Source of the DNA: JAEUOS01 sp965279115
GTDB taxonomy: Bacteria > Pseudomonadota > Gammaproteobacteria > Burkholderiales > JAEUOS01
DNA: 64,000 nt
Reading direction: 5' to 3'
Assembly: GCA_965279115.1 (NCBI GenBank)
Contig: OZ257137.1
Location: 2,480,001-2,544,000, forward strand
Shown in pieces: positions 15,975 through 23,951 of this stretch. Each line of letters starts with the position of its first letter. Position 1 is the first letter of the stretch. The translations under genes and the position numbers were made by a program. The notes under the pieces are model-generated. The model worked only from the letters and a program-made list of their open reading frames with translations. It had not been told where the DNA came from and made no database searches.

Positions 15975-16766
15975 TCACGCCGGCCAGTCAAAGTCGATAA
16001 TCAATGGCGCGTGGTCGGAAAAGCGCTCGTCCTTGTACACGGCCGCCTTGCGGGCCCGCGCGGCGACGCCTGGCGTGGCGATCTGGTAGTCCAGACGCCA
16101 GCCGACGTTCTTTTCATAGGCCGCGCCACGGTTGCTCCACCAGGTGTAGGCCTCGCCGGTAGCCTCCGGGTGCAGGGTGCGGTAGACATCGACGAAGCCG
16201 ACTTCCTCGAACACCCGCGACAGCCACGCACGCTCCTCCGGAAGGAAGCCGGAGTTCTTCTGGTTGCTTTTCCAGTTTTTCAGGTCGATCTCGCGATGCG
16301 CGATGTTGAAGTCGCCGCAGATCACGAACTCCCCGCCGCCCTTGCGCAGCTTCTTCAAGTGCGGCAGGAATTCATCGAGGAAGCGGAATTTGGCGGCCTG
16401 GCGCTCCTCGCCCGAGGAGCCCGAAGGCTTGTAGACCGAGATCACCGAATGGCTGCCGAAGTCGGCGCGTACATAGCGCCCCTCGGCATCGAACTCGCGC
16501 GATCCGAAACCGATCTTCACCGTCTTTGGTTCGGCCTTGCTGTAAAGGCCCACGCCGCTGTAACCCTTTTTCTGCGCGTAGTGGAAATGCCCCTTCAGGG
16601 TTGACGCGCCGGCGCCCGGCATCATGAACTCCGGCACCATGTCGGCTTCCTGGGCCTTGAGCTCCTGCACGCACAGCACGTCGGCCTTTTGCTTCTTGAG
16701 CCAGTCGAAGCAGCCCTTTTTGGCCGCCGAGCGGATACCGTTGAGGTTGAGTGAGATAATCCGCAC
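15975..16766 (-). CDS. xth: Exodeoxyribonuclease III (XthA family)
   Basis: A 263-residue enzyme of the exonuclease III/AP endonuclease family, which cuts abasic sites and degrades 3' ends during base excision repair. Motifs in order: LNLNGIRSA at 5-13, CVQELKA near 32-38 (metal-binding Glu), GVGLYSK near 70, VICGDFNIAH near 146-155 (catalytic Asp/Asn) and SDHAPLIIDFDW at the end (Asp-His pair). Length and motif order are standard. The start is GTG 16766 with AAGGACG just upstream; this ribosome site lies opposite the 5' end of pyrE, which diverges after only 21 bp. Confidence 0.93.
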   Translation of the reverse strand: MRIISLNLNGIRSAAKKGCFDWLKKQKADVLCVQELKAQEADMVPEFMMPGAGASTLKGHFHYAQKKGYSGVGLYSKAEPKTVKIGFGSREFDAEGRYVRADFGSHSVISVYKPSGSSGEERQAAKFRFLDEFLPHLKKLRKGGGEFVICGDFNIAHREIDLKNWKSNQKNSGFLPEERAWLSRVFEEVGFVDVYRTLHPEATGEAYTWWSNRGAAYEKNVGWRLDYQIATPGVAARARKAAVYKDERFSDHAPLIIDFDWPA

Positions 16767-16787
16767 GATTCGTCCTTGAATATTGAT

Positions 16788-17441
16788 ATGTCAGGCCTGC
16801 GCCAGGAGTTCATCCGTTTTTGCATCGCCTCCAAGGTGCTGACCTTCGGCGAATTCAAGACCAAGGCGGGGCGGCTTTCGCCTTATTTCTTCAACGCCGG
16901 CTCGTTCGATCACGGCGCCGCATTGGGCAGGCTGGCGGAATTTTATGCGAAGACCATTGCCGCATGCGGGGTCGATTACGACATGCTGTTCGGCCCCGCC
17001 TACAAGGGGATCGGCCTGGCAGCGACGACCGCGGTCGAGCTGGCCCGTCTGGGGCGGGATGTGCCGTTTGCCTACAACCGCAAGGAAGCCAAGGACCACG
17101 GCGAGGGGGGCGTCATCGTCGGTCGTCCGCTCGCCGGCCGGGTATTGATCATTGACGATGTCATTTCCGCCGGCACTTCGGTGCGTGAATCGGTGCAGCT
17201 CATCCGGGCGGCCGGCGCGCAGGTCGCCGGCGTGGTTATAGCGCTGGACCGGATGGAGCGTGGCACCGGTGCCCTCTCGGCCGTCGAGGAGGTCAACCGG
17301 CTCTATGATGTACCCGTTATCAGCATTGCGAGCCTTGCCGACGTGCTGGGATTCCTGGACGACTGCGCCGATCCGGCATTGCTACAATTCCGCGGCGCGG
17401 TGGCTGCGTACAGGCGCGATTACGGGACCACGGGGGGTTGA
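16788..17441 (+). CDS. pyrE: Orotate phosphoribosyltransferase
   Basis: A 217-residue PyrE that joins orotate to PRPP, giving OMP in pyrimidine synthesis. The N-terminus (LTFGEFKTKAGRLSPYFFNAG, residues 19-39) is the substrate-binding region common to PyrE, YNRKEAKDHGEGG near 90 is the catalytic flexible loop, and VLIIDDVISAGTSVRES near 122-138 is the PRPP-binding loop. ATG 16788 matches the usual PyrE start; an in-frame TTG at 16776 is less likely. No Shine-Dalgarno sequence is visible upstream and xth begins 21 bp away in the other direction, so a leaderless mRNA or a promoter inside xth is likely. Confidence 0.95.
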   Translation: MSGLRQEFIRFCIASKVLTFGEFKTKAGRLSPYFFNAGSFDHGAALGRLAEFYAKTIAACGVDYDMLFGPAYKGIGLAATTAVELARLGRDVPFAYNRKEAKDHGEGGVIVGRPLAGRVLIIDDVISAGTSVRESVQLIRAAGAQVAGVVIALDRMERGTGALSAVEEVNRLYDVPVISIASLADVLGFLDDCADPALLQFRGAVAAYRRDYGTTGG

Positions 17442-17442
17442 T

Positions 17443-18093
17443 GTGATCAAGCGGGTGTTTCCCGGGCTGATTTTCGTCGTGGCGATCGCCGCGACGAGCG
17501 GCCTGTCGTCCGCCCAGACACGCATCTATACCTGCAAGGACGCCAGCGGCAAGACCATCACCTCCGACCGCCCGTTGCCGGAATGCCAAGGCCGCGAGGG
17601 GCGTGTGCTTTCCGGCCAGGGCGCCACAGTGCAGAAGATCGACGCCCCGCTCACGCCGGAGCAGATCGCCGCCCGCGAGGCCGAGCAGCAGAAAAAGCGC
17701 GAAGAGGAAGAGCGCCGGCGCGAACAACTGCGCAAGGACAAGGCGCTCCTCAACACCTATTCGAGCCTGGACGACATCGAAAGCAAGCGCCAGCGGGCGT
17801 TGGCGCAAGTCGAGCGTGAAATGCGCGAATCCGAGCGGCGCATTTCGCTGCTTGAGCGCCAGGCATCGGAGAATCGCGCGGAAGCCGAGTTCTACAAAAA
17901 GAAAGCCCTGCCACCTGAGCTTAAAAGGCGGGTCGACGAAAACGAAGCCGCCGTCAAGGCGGAGCGTGGGCTCTACAACGCCAAAAAGGGTGAAGTCGCC
18001 CAGGTGAATGTCAAGTTCGACGAAGACCGCAAGCGCTATGTTGAACTCACTGGCGTTTCCACTCCGGCGCCTGAAAAGGCTGCAAGAAAGTAG
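17443..18093 (+). CDS. DUF4124 domain protein with coiled coil
   Basis: A 216-residue exported protein. A signal peptide covers about residues 1-24 (ending in SGLSSAQ), followed by a DUF4124 segment (TRIYTCKDASGKTITSDRPLPECQGRE) whose two Cys may pair in the periplasm. Residues about 65-190 are highly charged (many E, R, K and Q) and likely form a long coiled coil. DUF4124 proteins are common in Beta- and Gammaproteobacteria envelopes, without known function. The GTG start at 17443 lies 1 bp after the pyrE stop and GGGGGG sits just upstream, so the gene is translationally linked to pyrE. It converges on gatB. Confidence 0.82.
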   Translation: MIKRVFPGLIFVVAIAATSGLSSAQTRIYTCKDASGKTITSDRPLPECQGREGRVLSGQGATVQKIDAPLTPEQIAAREAEQQKKREEEERRREQLRKDKALLNTYSSLDDIESKRQRALAQVEREMRESERRISLLERQASENRAEAEFYKKKALPPELKRRVDENEAAVKAERGLYNAKKGEVAQVNVKFDEDRKRYVELTGVSTPAPEKAARK

Positions 18094-18142
18094 CAAGCAG
18101 CGTTTCCGCTGCGCTGAACCAGGGCCGGTCCCGCCCTGAAGA

Positions 18143-19582
18143 TCAGCCAGCCAGCTTGCGCTTGAGAACTTCGTTGACCTGCGCCGGATTGGCCTTGCCG
18201 CGGCTGGCCTTCATGGCCTGACCCACCAGCGCGTTGAAGGCTTTCTCCTTGCCGGCGCGGAATTCCTCGACCGACTTCGGGTTCGCCGCCAGCACCTCAT
18301 CGACGATCTTCTCGATGGCGCCGCTGTCGCTGATCTGCTTCAAGCCCTTGGCTTCGATCACCGCGTCAGCGCTGCCGCCCTCGGTCCACAGCGTGGCGAA
18401 GACTTCCTTGGCGATCTTGCCGGAAATGGTTCCATCGGCGATGCGCGTCAACAGCCCGCCCAGCATGGTCGGCGTGACCGGCGCGGCGTCCGCACCGAGG
18501 TCGGCCTCGTGCAGACGGCCCAGCAGGTCACCCATGACCCAGTTGGACACCAGCTTGGCATCGCCGCCAAAGGCCGCGACCGCGGCCTCGAAATAGCGCG
18601 CAAGGGCTTGTGAAGAAGTCAGCGTGGTGGCGTCGTAGGCCGGCAGGCCGTACTGCGTCTCGAATCGCGCGCGCATCGCCTGCGGCAACTCGGGCATGGT
18701 CGCCTTGACGCGCGCGATCGCGTCGGTCGTGATCTCCAGCGGCAGCAGGTCCGGGTCGGGGAAGTAGCGATAATCCATCGCGTCTTCCTTGCTGCGCATC
18801 GAGCGCGTTTCGTCGCGGTCCGGGTCGTAGAGCCGGGTTTCCTGAACGACGCGGCCGCCGTCCTCGATGAGCTCGATCTGGCGCGTGATCTCGTGCTCGA
18901 TCGCCTGCTCGAGAAAGCGGAAGGAGTTGAGGTTCTTGATCTCGCAGCGGGTGCCGAATTCCTTCTGGCCCTTCGGGCGCACCGACACGTTGGCGTCGCA
19001 GCGGAACGAGCCTTCCTGCATGTTGCCATCGCAGATGCCCAGCCACACCACCAGCGAATGCAGCGCCTTGGCATAGGCGACCGCTTCGGCGGAAGAGCGC
19101 ATGTCGGGTTCGGTGACGATTTCCAGGAGCGGCGTGCCGGCGCGATTGAGGTCGATGCCGGACATGCCCTGGTAGTCCTCGTGAAGCGACTTGCCGGCGT
19201 CTTCCTCGAGATGTGCACGGGTCAGCTGTACGGTCTTGTCGGCGCCATCCACATGGATGGTGAGGCTGCCGCCCTGCACCACCGGAATCTCGTACTGGCT
19301 GATCTGGTAGCCCTTGGGCAGGTCGGGGTAGAAGTAGTTTTTACGGGCGAAGATGGAACGCTCCGCCACCTTGGCGCCGACAGCCAGGCCGAACTTGATC
19401 GCGCATTCCACGGCGCCGGCGTTCAACACCGGCAGCACGCCGGGAAGTGCCAGGTCGATGGCGCTGGCCTGCACATTCGGCGAGGCGCCGAACCGCGTTG
19501 AACTGCCGGAAAAGATCTTCGATTTTGTCGCCAACTGGGCATGCGTCTCCAGCCCAATCACGACTTCCCAATCCGCGCGCAT
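18143..19582 (-). CDS. gatB: Asp-tRNA(Asn)/Glu-tRNA(Gln) amidotransferase subunit B
   Basis: A 479-residue GatB, the tRNA-binding and kinase subunit of the GatCAB complex that converts Glu-tRNA(Gln) and/or Asp-tRNA(Asn) to the amidated forms. Signatures: VVIGLETHAQL at 7-17, YFYPDLPKGYQISQYE near 86 (the GatB fingerprint), HLEEDAGKSLH near 122, IDLNRAGTPLLEIVTEPD near 143-160, and a C-terminal YqeY-like helical tail ending GKANPAQVNEVLKRKLAG. Length is standard. GGAG lies 5 nt before ATG 19582. It follows the 69-residue small gene by 2 bp in a gatC-gatA-small-gatB operon. Confidence 0.97.
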   Translation of the reverse strand: MRADWEVVIGLETHAQLATKSKIFSGSSTRFGASPNVQASAIDLALPGVLPVLNAGAVECAIKFGLAVGAKVAERSIFARKNYFYPDLPKGYQISQYEIPVVQGGSLTIHVDGADKTVQLTRAHLEEDAGKSLHEDYQGMSGIDLNRAGTPLLEIVTEPDMRSSAEAVAYAKALHSLVVWLGICDGNMQEGSFRCDANVSVRPKGQKEFGTRCEIKNLNSFRFLEQAIEHEITRQIELIEDGGRVVQETRLYDPDRDETRSMRSKEDAMDYRYFPDPDLLPLEITTDAIARVKATMPELPQAMRARFETQYGLPAYDATTLTSSQALARYFEAAVAAFGGDAKLVSNWVMGDLLGRLHEADLGADAAPVTPTMLGGLLTRIADGTISGKIAKEVFATLWTEGGSADAVIEAKGLKQISDSGAIEKIVDEVLAANPKSVEEFRAGKEKAFNALVGQAMKASRGKANPAQVNEVLKRKLAG

Positions 19583-19584
19583 GT

Positions 19585-19794
19585 CTACTCCCCGCCTTTC
19601 AGGTATCCGGGCATCAGGTCCGGGCGCAATATGTAGATCTGGTGGCGCACCAGCATCACCTCGGCGATGGCCGCGCCCACCTTGGCCACCTGCTCCGGCG
19701 GCATGCCGGTGCCGTCGCGCATTTCGCGCGCGGCTTCGTCAAGCAGCTTCGAGGCTTCAATGAGCTTGCTGTGGATGTTGTCGAGCTTGGCCAT
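19585..19794 (-). CDS. Conserved-looking 69-residue protein between gatA and gatB
   Basis: A 69-residue frame, ATG 19794 to TAG 19585-19587, placed exactly between gatA and gatB: its ATG overlaps the gatA stop by 1 nt (TGATG) and its stop is 2 bp before gatB. It begins MAKLDNIHSKLIEASKLL and is mostly amphipathic helix, with a Met/Tyr/Pro-rich end (ILRPDLMPGYLKG). No membrane segment, cysteine motif or known domain is recognised. The spacing implies translation with GatCAB, so it might be an accessory protein of the amidotransferase, but this is inference. I believe similar small genes occur here in related bacteria, unverified. Confidence 0.7.
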   Translation of the reverse strand: MAKLDNIHSKLIEASKLLDEAAREMRDGTGMPPEQVAKVGAAIAEVMLVRHQIYILRPDLMPGYLKGGE

Positions 19795-21248
19795 CAGGCG
19801 ATGCCTCCCGGCATGCGCCGGTGCCAGTCGGTGGCCAGCTGGTAGCGATGTGCGACCCCAAGCAACTTCGCTTCCTCGAAGTAGTTGGCCGTCAGTTGCA
19901 GCCCGACCGGCAGGTTGCGCTCGCCGAAGCCGCAGGGGATGCTCATGCCGGGCAGTCCGGCAAGACTGCCGGGGATGGTGTACAGGTCGGAGAGGTACAT
20001 CTCGACCGGGTCGGCGGCCTTCTCGCCGAAGCCGAAGGCAACGCTGGTGGTGACGGGCCCGGCGATGACGTCGCATTCGCGGAAGGCGCGCTGGAACTCG
20101 TCGGCGATCAGGCGCCGCACCTTCTGCGCCTGCAGGTAGTAGGCGTCGTAGTAGCCATGGGAGAGTACATAGGCGCCGATCAGGATGCGCCGCTTGGGTT
20201 CCGGGCCGAAGCCTTCGGCACGCGACTTTTTGATCATGTCTGCCAGGTCGCGGTATTCCTTCGCGCGATGACCATAGCGCACGCCGTCGAAACGCGACAG
20301 GTTGCTGGAGCACTCGGCCGGCGCGATCACGTAGTACACCGGGATGCCGAGCTCGGCATTGGGCAGCGAGATCTCGACGAGCTGCGCGCCCATCTTCTCG
20401 TATTCGGCCAGTGCGGCGCGCACCGCGGCCTCGACATCGGGTTTCAGGCCCTTGCCGAAAAACTCCTTGGGCAGGCCGATGCGCAAACCCTTCACCGGCT
20501 TGGACAGTTCGCGGGTGTAGTCCTCGCTGGCGCGCTCGACGCTGGTGGAATCCTTCGGGTCGAAGCCCAGCATGGCGTTGAAGATCAGCGCCGCATCCTC
20601 GGCAGACTGGGTCATGATGCCGGCCTGGTCGAGGCTGGAGGCGAACGCGATCATGCCCCAGCGAGACGCGCGGCCGTAGGTGGGCTTGATGCCCGTAATG
20701 CCCGAGAACGCAGCGGGCTCGCGGATCGATCCGCCGGTGTCGGTGGCGGTGGCCGCGGGTGCGAGGCGTGCCGCCACCGCGGTGGCCGACCCGCCGGAAC
20801 TGCCACCGGGTACCGCGCGCGCGTCCCACGGGTTGGCGACGTTGCCATAGGCGCTGTTCTCGTTGGACGAGCCCATCGCGAACTCGTCGCAATTGACCTT
20901 GCCGAGGGTGACCATGCCGGCGTTCGCCATGTTCTCCACCACCGTGGCGTCGAACGGGCTCATGTAGCCCTCGAGCATTTTCGAGGCGGCGGTGGAGGCA
21001 AAGTCGCGGGTGACGAAAATGTCCTTGTGCGCGACCGGCACACCGGTCAGCGGCGTGGCACGGCCCTCGGCGCGCATCCGGTCGGCGGCACGCGCTTGCG
21101 CCAGCGTGACCTCGGGACGTACGTCGAGGAAGGCGTTGAAGGCGCGGAATTTCTCGATGCGGGCCAGGTAGAGCTGTGCCAGCTCAACGGCCGAGACTTC
21201 CTTGTTCCCGAGCGCGCGGGACAGGTCTGCGACGGATTTTTCGAACAT
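19794..21248 (-). CDS. gatA: Asp-tRNA(Asn)/Glu-tRNA(Gln) amidotransferase subunit A
   Basis: A 484-residue GatA, the glutaminase subunit of GatCAB that frees ammonia for tRNA amidation. The amidase-signature triad is visible: Lys75 (VPVAHKDIF), cis-Ser150 (PGGSSGGSATA) and nucleophile Ser174 (TDTGGSIR). Spacing of the triad (75/150/174) matches characterised GatA proteins (79/154/178). The C-terminal half includes AYVLSHGYYDAYYLQAQKVR and GLPGMSIPCGF, both typical. It lies 4 bp after gatC and overlaps the start of the 69-residue gene by one base. Confidence 0.97.
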   Translation of the reverse strand: MFEKSVADLSRALGNKEVSAVELAQLYLARIEKFRAFNAFLDVRPEVTLAQARAADRMRAEGRATPLTGVPVAHKDIFVTRDFASTAASKMLEGYMSPFDATVVENMANAGMVTLGKVNCDEFAMGSSNENSAYGNVANPWDARAVPGGSSGGSATAVAARLAPAATATDTGGSIREPAAFSGITGIKPTYGRASRWGMIAFASSLDQAGIMTQSAEDAALIFNAMLGFDPKDSTSVERASEDYTRELSKPVKGLRIGLPKEFFGKGLKPDVEAAVRAALAEYEKMGAQLVEISLPNAELGIPVYYVIAPAECSSNLSRFDGVRYGHRAKEYRDLADMIKKSRAEGFGPEPKRRILIGAYVLSHGYYDAYYLQAQKVRRLIADEFQRAFRECDVIAGPVTTSVAFGFGEKAADPVEMYLSDLYTIPGSLAGLPGMSIPCGFGERNLPVGLQLTANYFEEAKLLGVAHRYQLATDWHRRMPGGIA

Positions 21249-21252
21249 GGCG

Positions 21253-21540
21253 CTACTCGATCACGCGCGGCACGAGAAACAGGCCATCCTGCTTCTCGGG
21301 GGCGTTCTGCATGTTGGCTTCGCGCATGTCGGTTTCGGTGACGCGGTCCTCGCGCAGGCGTTGCGCCCCCCCGAACGGGTGCGACATCGGCTCGATGCCG
21401 CTGGTGTCGACCTTGGACAGGCGCTCGATCATGCCGAAGATGTCGTTCAACTGGGCGAGCGTGCCGGCCGCCTCGGCGGGAGAAATCTCGATGCGCGCCA
21501 GATGCGCGATGCGCGTGACATCGTCAAGGGTCAGTGCCAT
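21253..21540 (-). CDS. gatC: Asp-tRNA(Asn)/Glu-tRNA(Gln) amidotransferase subunit C
   Basis: A 95-residue GatC, the small belt subunit that wraps GatA and GatB together. The conserved pattern is present: LTLDDVTRIAHLARIEIS at 3-20, the central Leu/Ile-rich helix LAQLNDIFGMIERLSKVDT, GIEPMSHP near 48-55, LREDRVTE near 62 and the C-terminal FLVPRVIE. ATG 21540 gives the canonical length; the frame extends upstream without a better start. First gene of the gatC-gatA-small-gatB operon, divergent from mreB across a 199-bp gap. Confidence 0.96.
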   Translation of the reverse strand: MALTLDDVTRIAHLARIEISPAEAAGTLAQLNDIFGMIERLSKVDTSGIEPMSHPFGGAQRLREDRVTETDMREANMQNAPEKQDGLFLVPRVIE

Positions 21541-21625
21541 GGGATCGGAATTGGTTGCCGGCGGCCCCGGCCAAACCCGGTTGGTGGGGGCGGGAGCGCT
21601 TGGCAAATACGGGGAAATGCCTTGA

Positions 21626-21640
21626 ATTATAAGGTAGAAT
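21626..21640. promoter_or_regulatory. AT-rich -10-like elements between divergent gatC and mreB
   Basis: The AT-rich island in this otherwise GC-rich gap contains ATTATA at 21626-21631, which reads TATAAT on the minus strand toward gatC, and TAGAAT at 21635-21640 toward mreB. Neither has a good -35 hexamer at 16-18 bp, so this is only a likely location for back-to-back promoters. Confidence 0.35.
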
Positions 21641-21739
21641 TTGCGGTTATCTTGTGCAGTCACAGGCGCGCGCCATTGGCTTCGCGGAGCACCTGCCCCG
21701 CAGGGGGGCCAAGGCCGCCTGGCATAGCGAAAGTCCTTC

Positions 21740-22783
21740 ATGTTCGGTTTTTTGCGCAGTTATTTTTCCAACGATCTTGCGATCGACCTGGGTACCGCCA
21801 ACACCCTCATCTATGTACGCGGCAAGGGCATCGTCCTCGATGAACCCTCGGTAGTCGCGATCCGCCAGGAAGGCGGGCCGTCCGGCAAGAAAACCATCCA
21901 GGCGGTTGGCAAGGAAGCCAAGCTGATGCTTGGCAAGACTCCCGGCAACATCACGGCCATCCGGCCGATGAAGGACGGCGTGATCGCCGACTTCACCGTC
22001 ACCGAGCAGATGTTGAAGCAGTTCATCAAGAAGGTTCATGAGTCACGTCTGTTGTCGCCCAGTCCGCGCATCATCATCTGTGTGCCCTGCGGATCGACCC
22101 AGGTGGAGCGCCGCGCCATTCGCGAATCCGCACTGGGCGCGGGCGCGTCCCAGGTGTACCTGATCGAGGAGCCGATGGCCGCGGCCATCGGCGCGGAACT
22201 CCCGGTGTCGGACGCCACCGGTTCGATGGTGGTCGACATCGGCGGTGGTACCACCGAGGTGGGGGTGATCTCCCTGGGCGGCATGGTCTACGCCGGCAGC
22301 GTGCGCGTCGGCGGCGACAAGTTCGACGAGGCCATCATCAACTACATCCGCCGCAACTACGGCATGCTGATCGGCGAAACCACGGCCGAATCCATCAAGA
22401 AGCACATCGGTTCGGCCTTCCCCGGCTCCGAGGTCAAGGAGATGGAGGTCAAGGGGCGCAATCTTGCCGAGGGCATTCCGCGTTCTTTCACGATTTCATC
22501 CAACGAGATTCTCGAGGCACTGACCGATCCGCTCAACTCGATCGTCTCGGCGGTGAAGTCGGCGCTGGAACAGACCCCGCCGGAACTCGGCGCCGACATC
22601 GCCGAAAAGGGCATGGTGCTCACCGGCGGCGGCGCGCTTTTGCGCGATCTTGACCGTCTCCTGATGGAAGAAACCGGACTGCCCGTGATCGTTGCCGAAG
22701 ACCCGCTCACTTGTGTCGTGCGCGGCTCCGGCATCGCGCTCGAGCGGATGGAAAAGCTGGGCGGAATCTTCACCAACGACTAG
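21740..22783 (+). CDS. mreB: Rod shape-determining protein MreB
   Basis: A 347-residue actin-like ATPase that assembles under the inner membrane and guides the elongasome during lateral wall growth. Actin-fold motifs: DLGTANTLIYVRGKGIV at 15-31 (phosphate 1), ERRAIRESALGAGA near 119, VVDIGGGTTEVGVISLGG near 163-180 (phosphate 2), GGDKFDEAI near 190 and LTGGGALLRDLD near 290 (adenosine). The N-terminus MFGFLRSYFSNDLAI includes the membrane-binding amphipathic helix. Length is standard. First gene of mreBCD, divergent from gatC. Confidence 0.98.
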   Translation: MFGFLRSYFSNDLAIDLGTANTLIYVRGKGIVLDEPSVVAIRQEGGPSGKKTIQAVGKEAKLMLGKTPGNITAIRPMKDGVIADFTVTEQMLKQFIKKVHESRLLSPSPRIIICVPCGSTQVERRAIRESALGAGASQVYLIEEPMAAAIGAELPVSDATGSMVVDIGGGTTEVGVISLGGMVYAGSVRVGGDKFDEAIINYIRRNYGMLIGETTAESIKKHIGSAFPGSEVKEMEVKGRNLAEGIPRSFTISSNEILEALTDPLNSIVSAVKSALEQTPPELGADIAEKGMVLTGGGALLRDLDRLLMEETGLPVIVAEDPLTCVVRGSGIALERMEKLGGIFTND

Positions 22784-22788
22784 AAGGG

Positions 22789-22874
22789 CCGGCAAGAGTG
22801 CAAACCTGCTTTTGCCGGGGCAAAGCCAGTTCGATGCCGCCGGTAAGGGCGGCTGGCTTCTCCCCGCCGCCCTT
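22789..22874 (+). other. Two stem-loops in the mreB-mreC spacer
   Basis: The 167-bp gap between mreB and mreC holds CCGGCAA/TTGCCGG (22789-22795/22812-22818) and AAGGGCGGC/GCCGCCCTT (22845-22853/22866-22874), both perfect stems. No T-run follows either. They may stabilise the 3' end of mreB mRNA or partly terminate transcription, so that MreB is made in excess of MreC and MreD; this is inference. Confidence 0.5.
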
Positions 22875-22950
22875 GCGCAGGTCTTCCCGCAGCGCAGGGC
22901 AGCAATAGCAATGCGGCTCCGGTCGCAGCCTGTGCCATAGCCTCGGGTCA

Positions 22951-23946
22951 ATGGAATACACTCCGCCGCCGTTTTTCAAGCAGGGCCCGTCCGCCCTTGC
23001 GCGGTTGGCCATGTTTGCCCTGATGTCTGTCGCCTTGCTGGTTTTTGACGCGCGCTTCAAGCTGCTAGAGCGCGTGCGCTTTGGCGTTGCAACGGTCCTC
23101 TATCCGTTGCAGGTCGCGGCACGCGCACCGGGGGACGCGGCCTCAAATCTTTCCGGCTATCTTGGTCGCCAGCGCCTGCTGCTGGTCGAGAACTCCCGTC
23201 TGGAGCGCGAAAGGCTGGATTCTGCCAAGACACTCATGCGCTCCGCGCAGCTGGAAGCCGAAAACGCCAACCTGCGCGGTCTGCTGGCCATGCGTGAGCG
23301 CATCCCGGTGATCGCGATCGCGGCCGAAATGCTCTTCGATGCTCGCGATCCGTTCACCCGCAAGGTGGTCATCGACAAGGGCATGCTGGCTGGTATCAAG
23401 GCCGGCCAGGTGGTGGTCGACGCGACAGGCGTCATGGGGCAGGTCACGCGCGCGTTTCCGGCGGTATCCGAGGTGTCCTTGCTGACCGACCGGGATCAGG
23501 CCATACCGGTGCAGGTGGTGCGCAACGGCTTGCGTGCGATCGCCTACGGCACACCAGGAGGTCCCGATGGCGGCACCATGGAATTGAAGTTCCTGGCCTC
23601 CAATGCCGATGTGCGCGAGGGGGACGTACTCACCACGTCCGGCCTCGACGGCACTTACCTTCCCGGGCTGCCCGTCGCCACCGTCCTGCGCATCGAGCGT
23701 GAGGCCGGATATGCCTTCGCCCGCATCATCTGCAAGCCGGCGGCCGGCATTGACCACTTCGGCCAAGTGCTGGTGCTGACAGCCGAGAAGCCGGCGCTGG
23801 CCATGCCCTTGCCGGAAGCCGAAGAAAAAGCCCCGAAAGGCAAGCGCAGGAAGCTGCGTGCCGAATCCGGCGAAAAAGGCCCGCCAGCGCCAGCGCCGGC
23901 GACTCCGGCGAATCCCGCACCCCCCGCAGCACCCGAAAAGAAGTAG
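22951..23946 (+). CDS. mreC: Rod shape-determining protein MreC
   Basis: A 331-residue bitopic membrane protein linking MreB and MreD to the periplasmic penicillin-binding proteins of the elongasome. There is a short cytoplasmic tail, a membrane helix at about 17-35 (LAMFALMSVALLVFDARF), a periplasmic coiled coil (RLERERLDSAKTLMRSAQLEAENANLR, about 80-110, over 20 residues in the protein) and the beta-barrel MreC domain with DARDPFTRKVVIDKG near 130 and GLDGTYLPGLPVATV near 230. The last 60 residues are a Lys/Pro/Ala-rich tail, common in betaproteobacteria. ATG 22951; mreD follows after 5 bp. Confidence 0.95.
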   Translation: MEYTPPPFFKQGPSALARLAMFALMSVALLVFDARFKLLERVRFGVATVLYPLQVAARAPGDAASNLSGYLGRQRLLLVENSRLERERLDSAKTLMRSAQLEAENANLRGLLAMRERIPVIAIAAEMLFDARDPFTRKVVIDKGMLAGIKAGQVVVDATGVMGQVTRAFPAVSEVSLLTDRDQAIPVQVVRNGLRAIAYGTPGGPDGGTMELKFLASNADVREGDVLTTSGLDGTYLPGLPVATVLRIEREAGYAFARIICKPAAGIDHFGQVLVLTAEKPALAMPLPEAEEKAPKGKRRKLRAESGEKGPPAPAPATPANPAPPAAPEKK

Positions 23947-23951
23947 CCGCG

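Noticed and set aside
19821..21341. 506-codon plus-strand frame opposite gatA and gatC
   Set aside because: It is an antisense shadow of two certain amidotransferase genes with no ribosome site and no recognisable domain.
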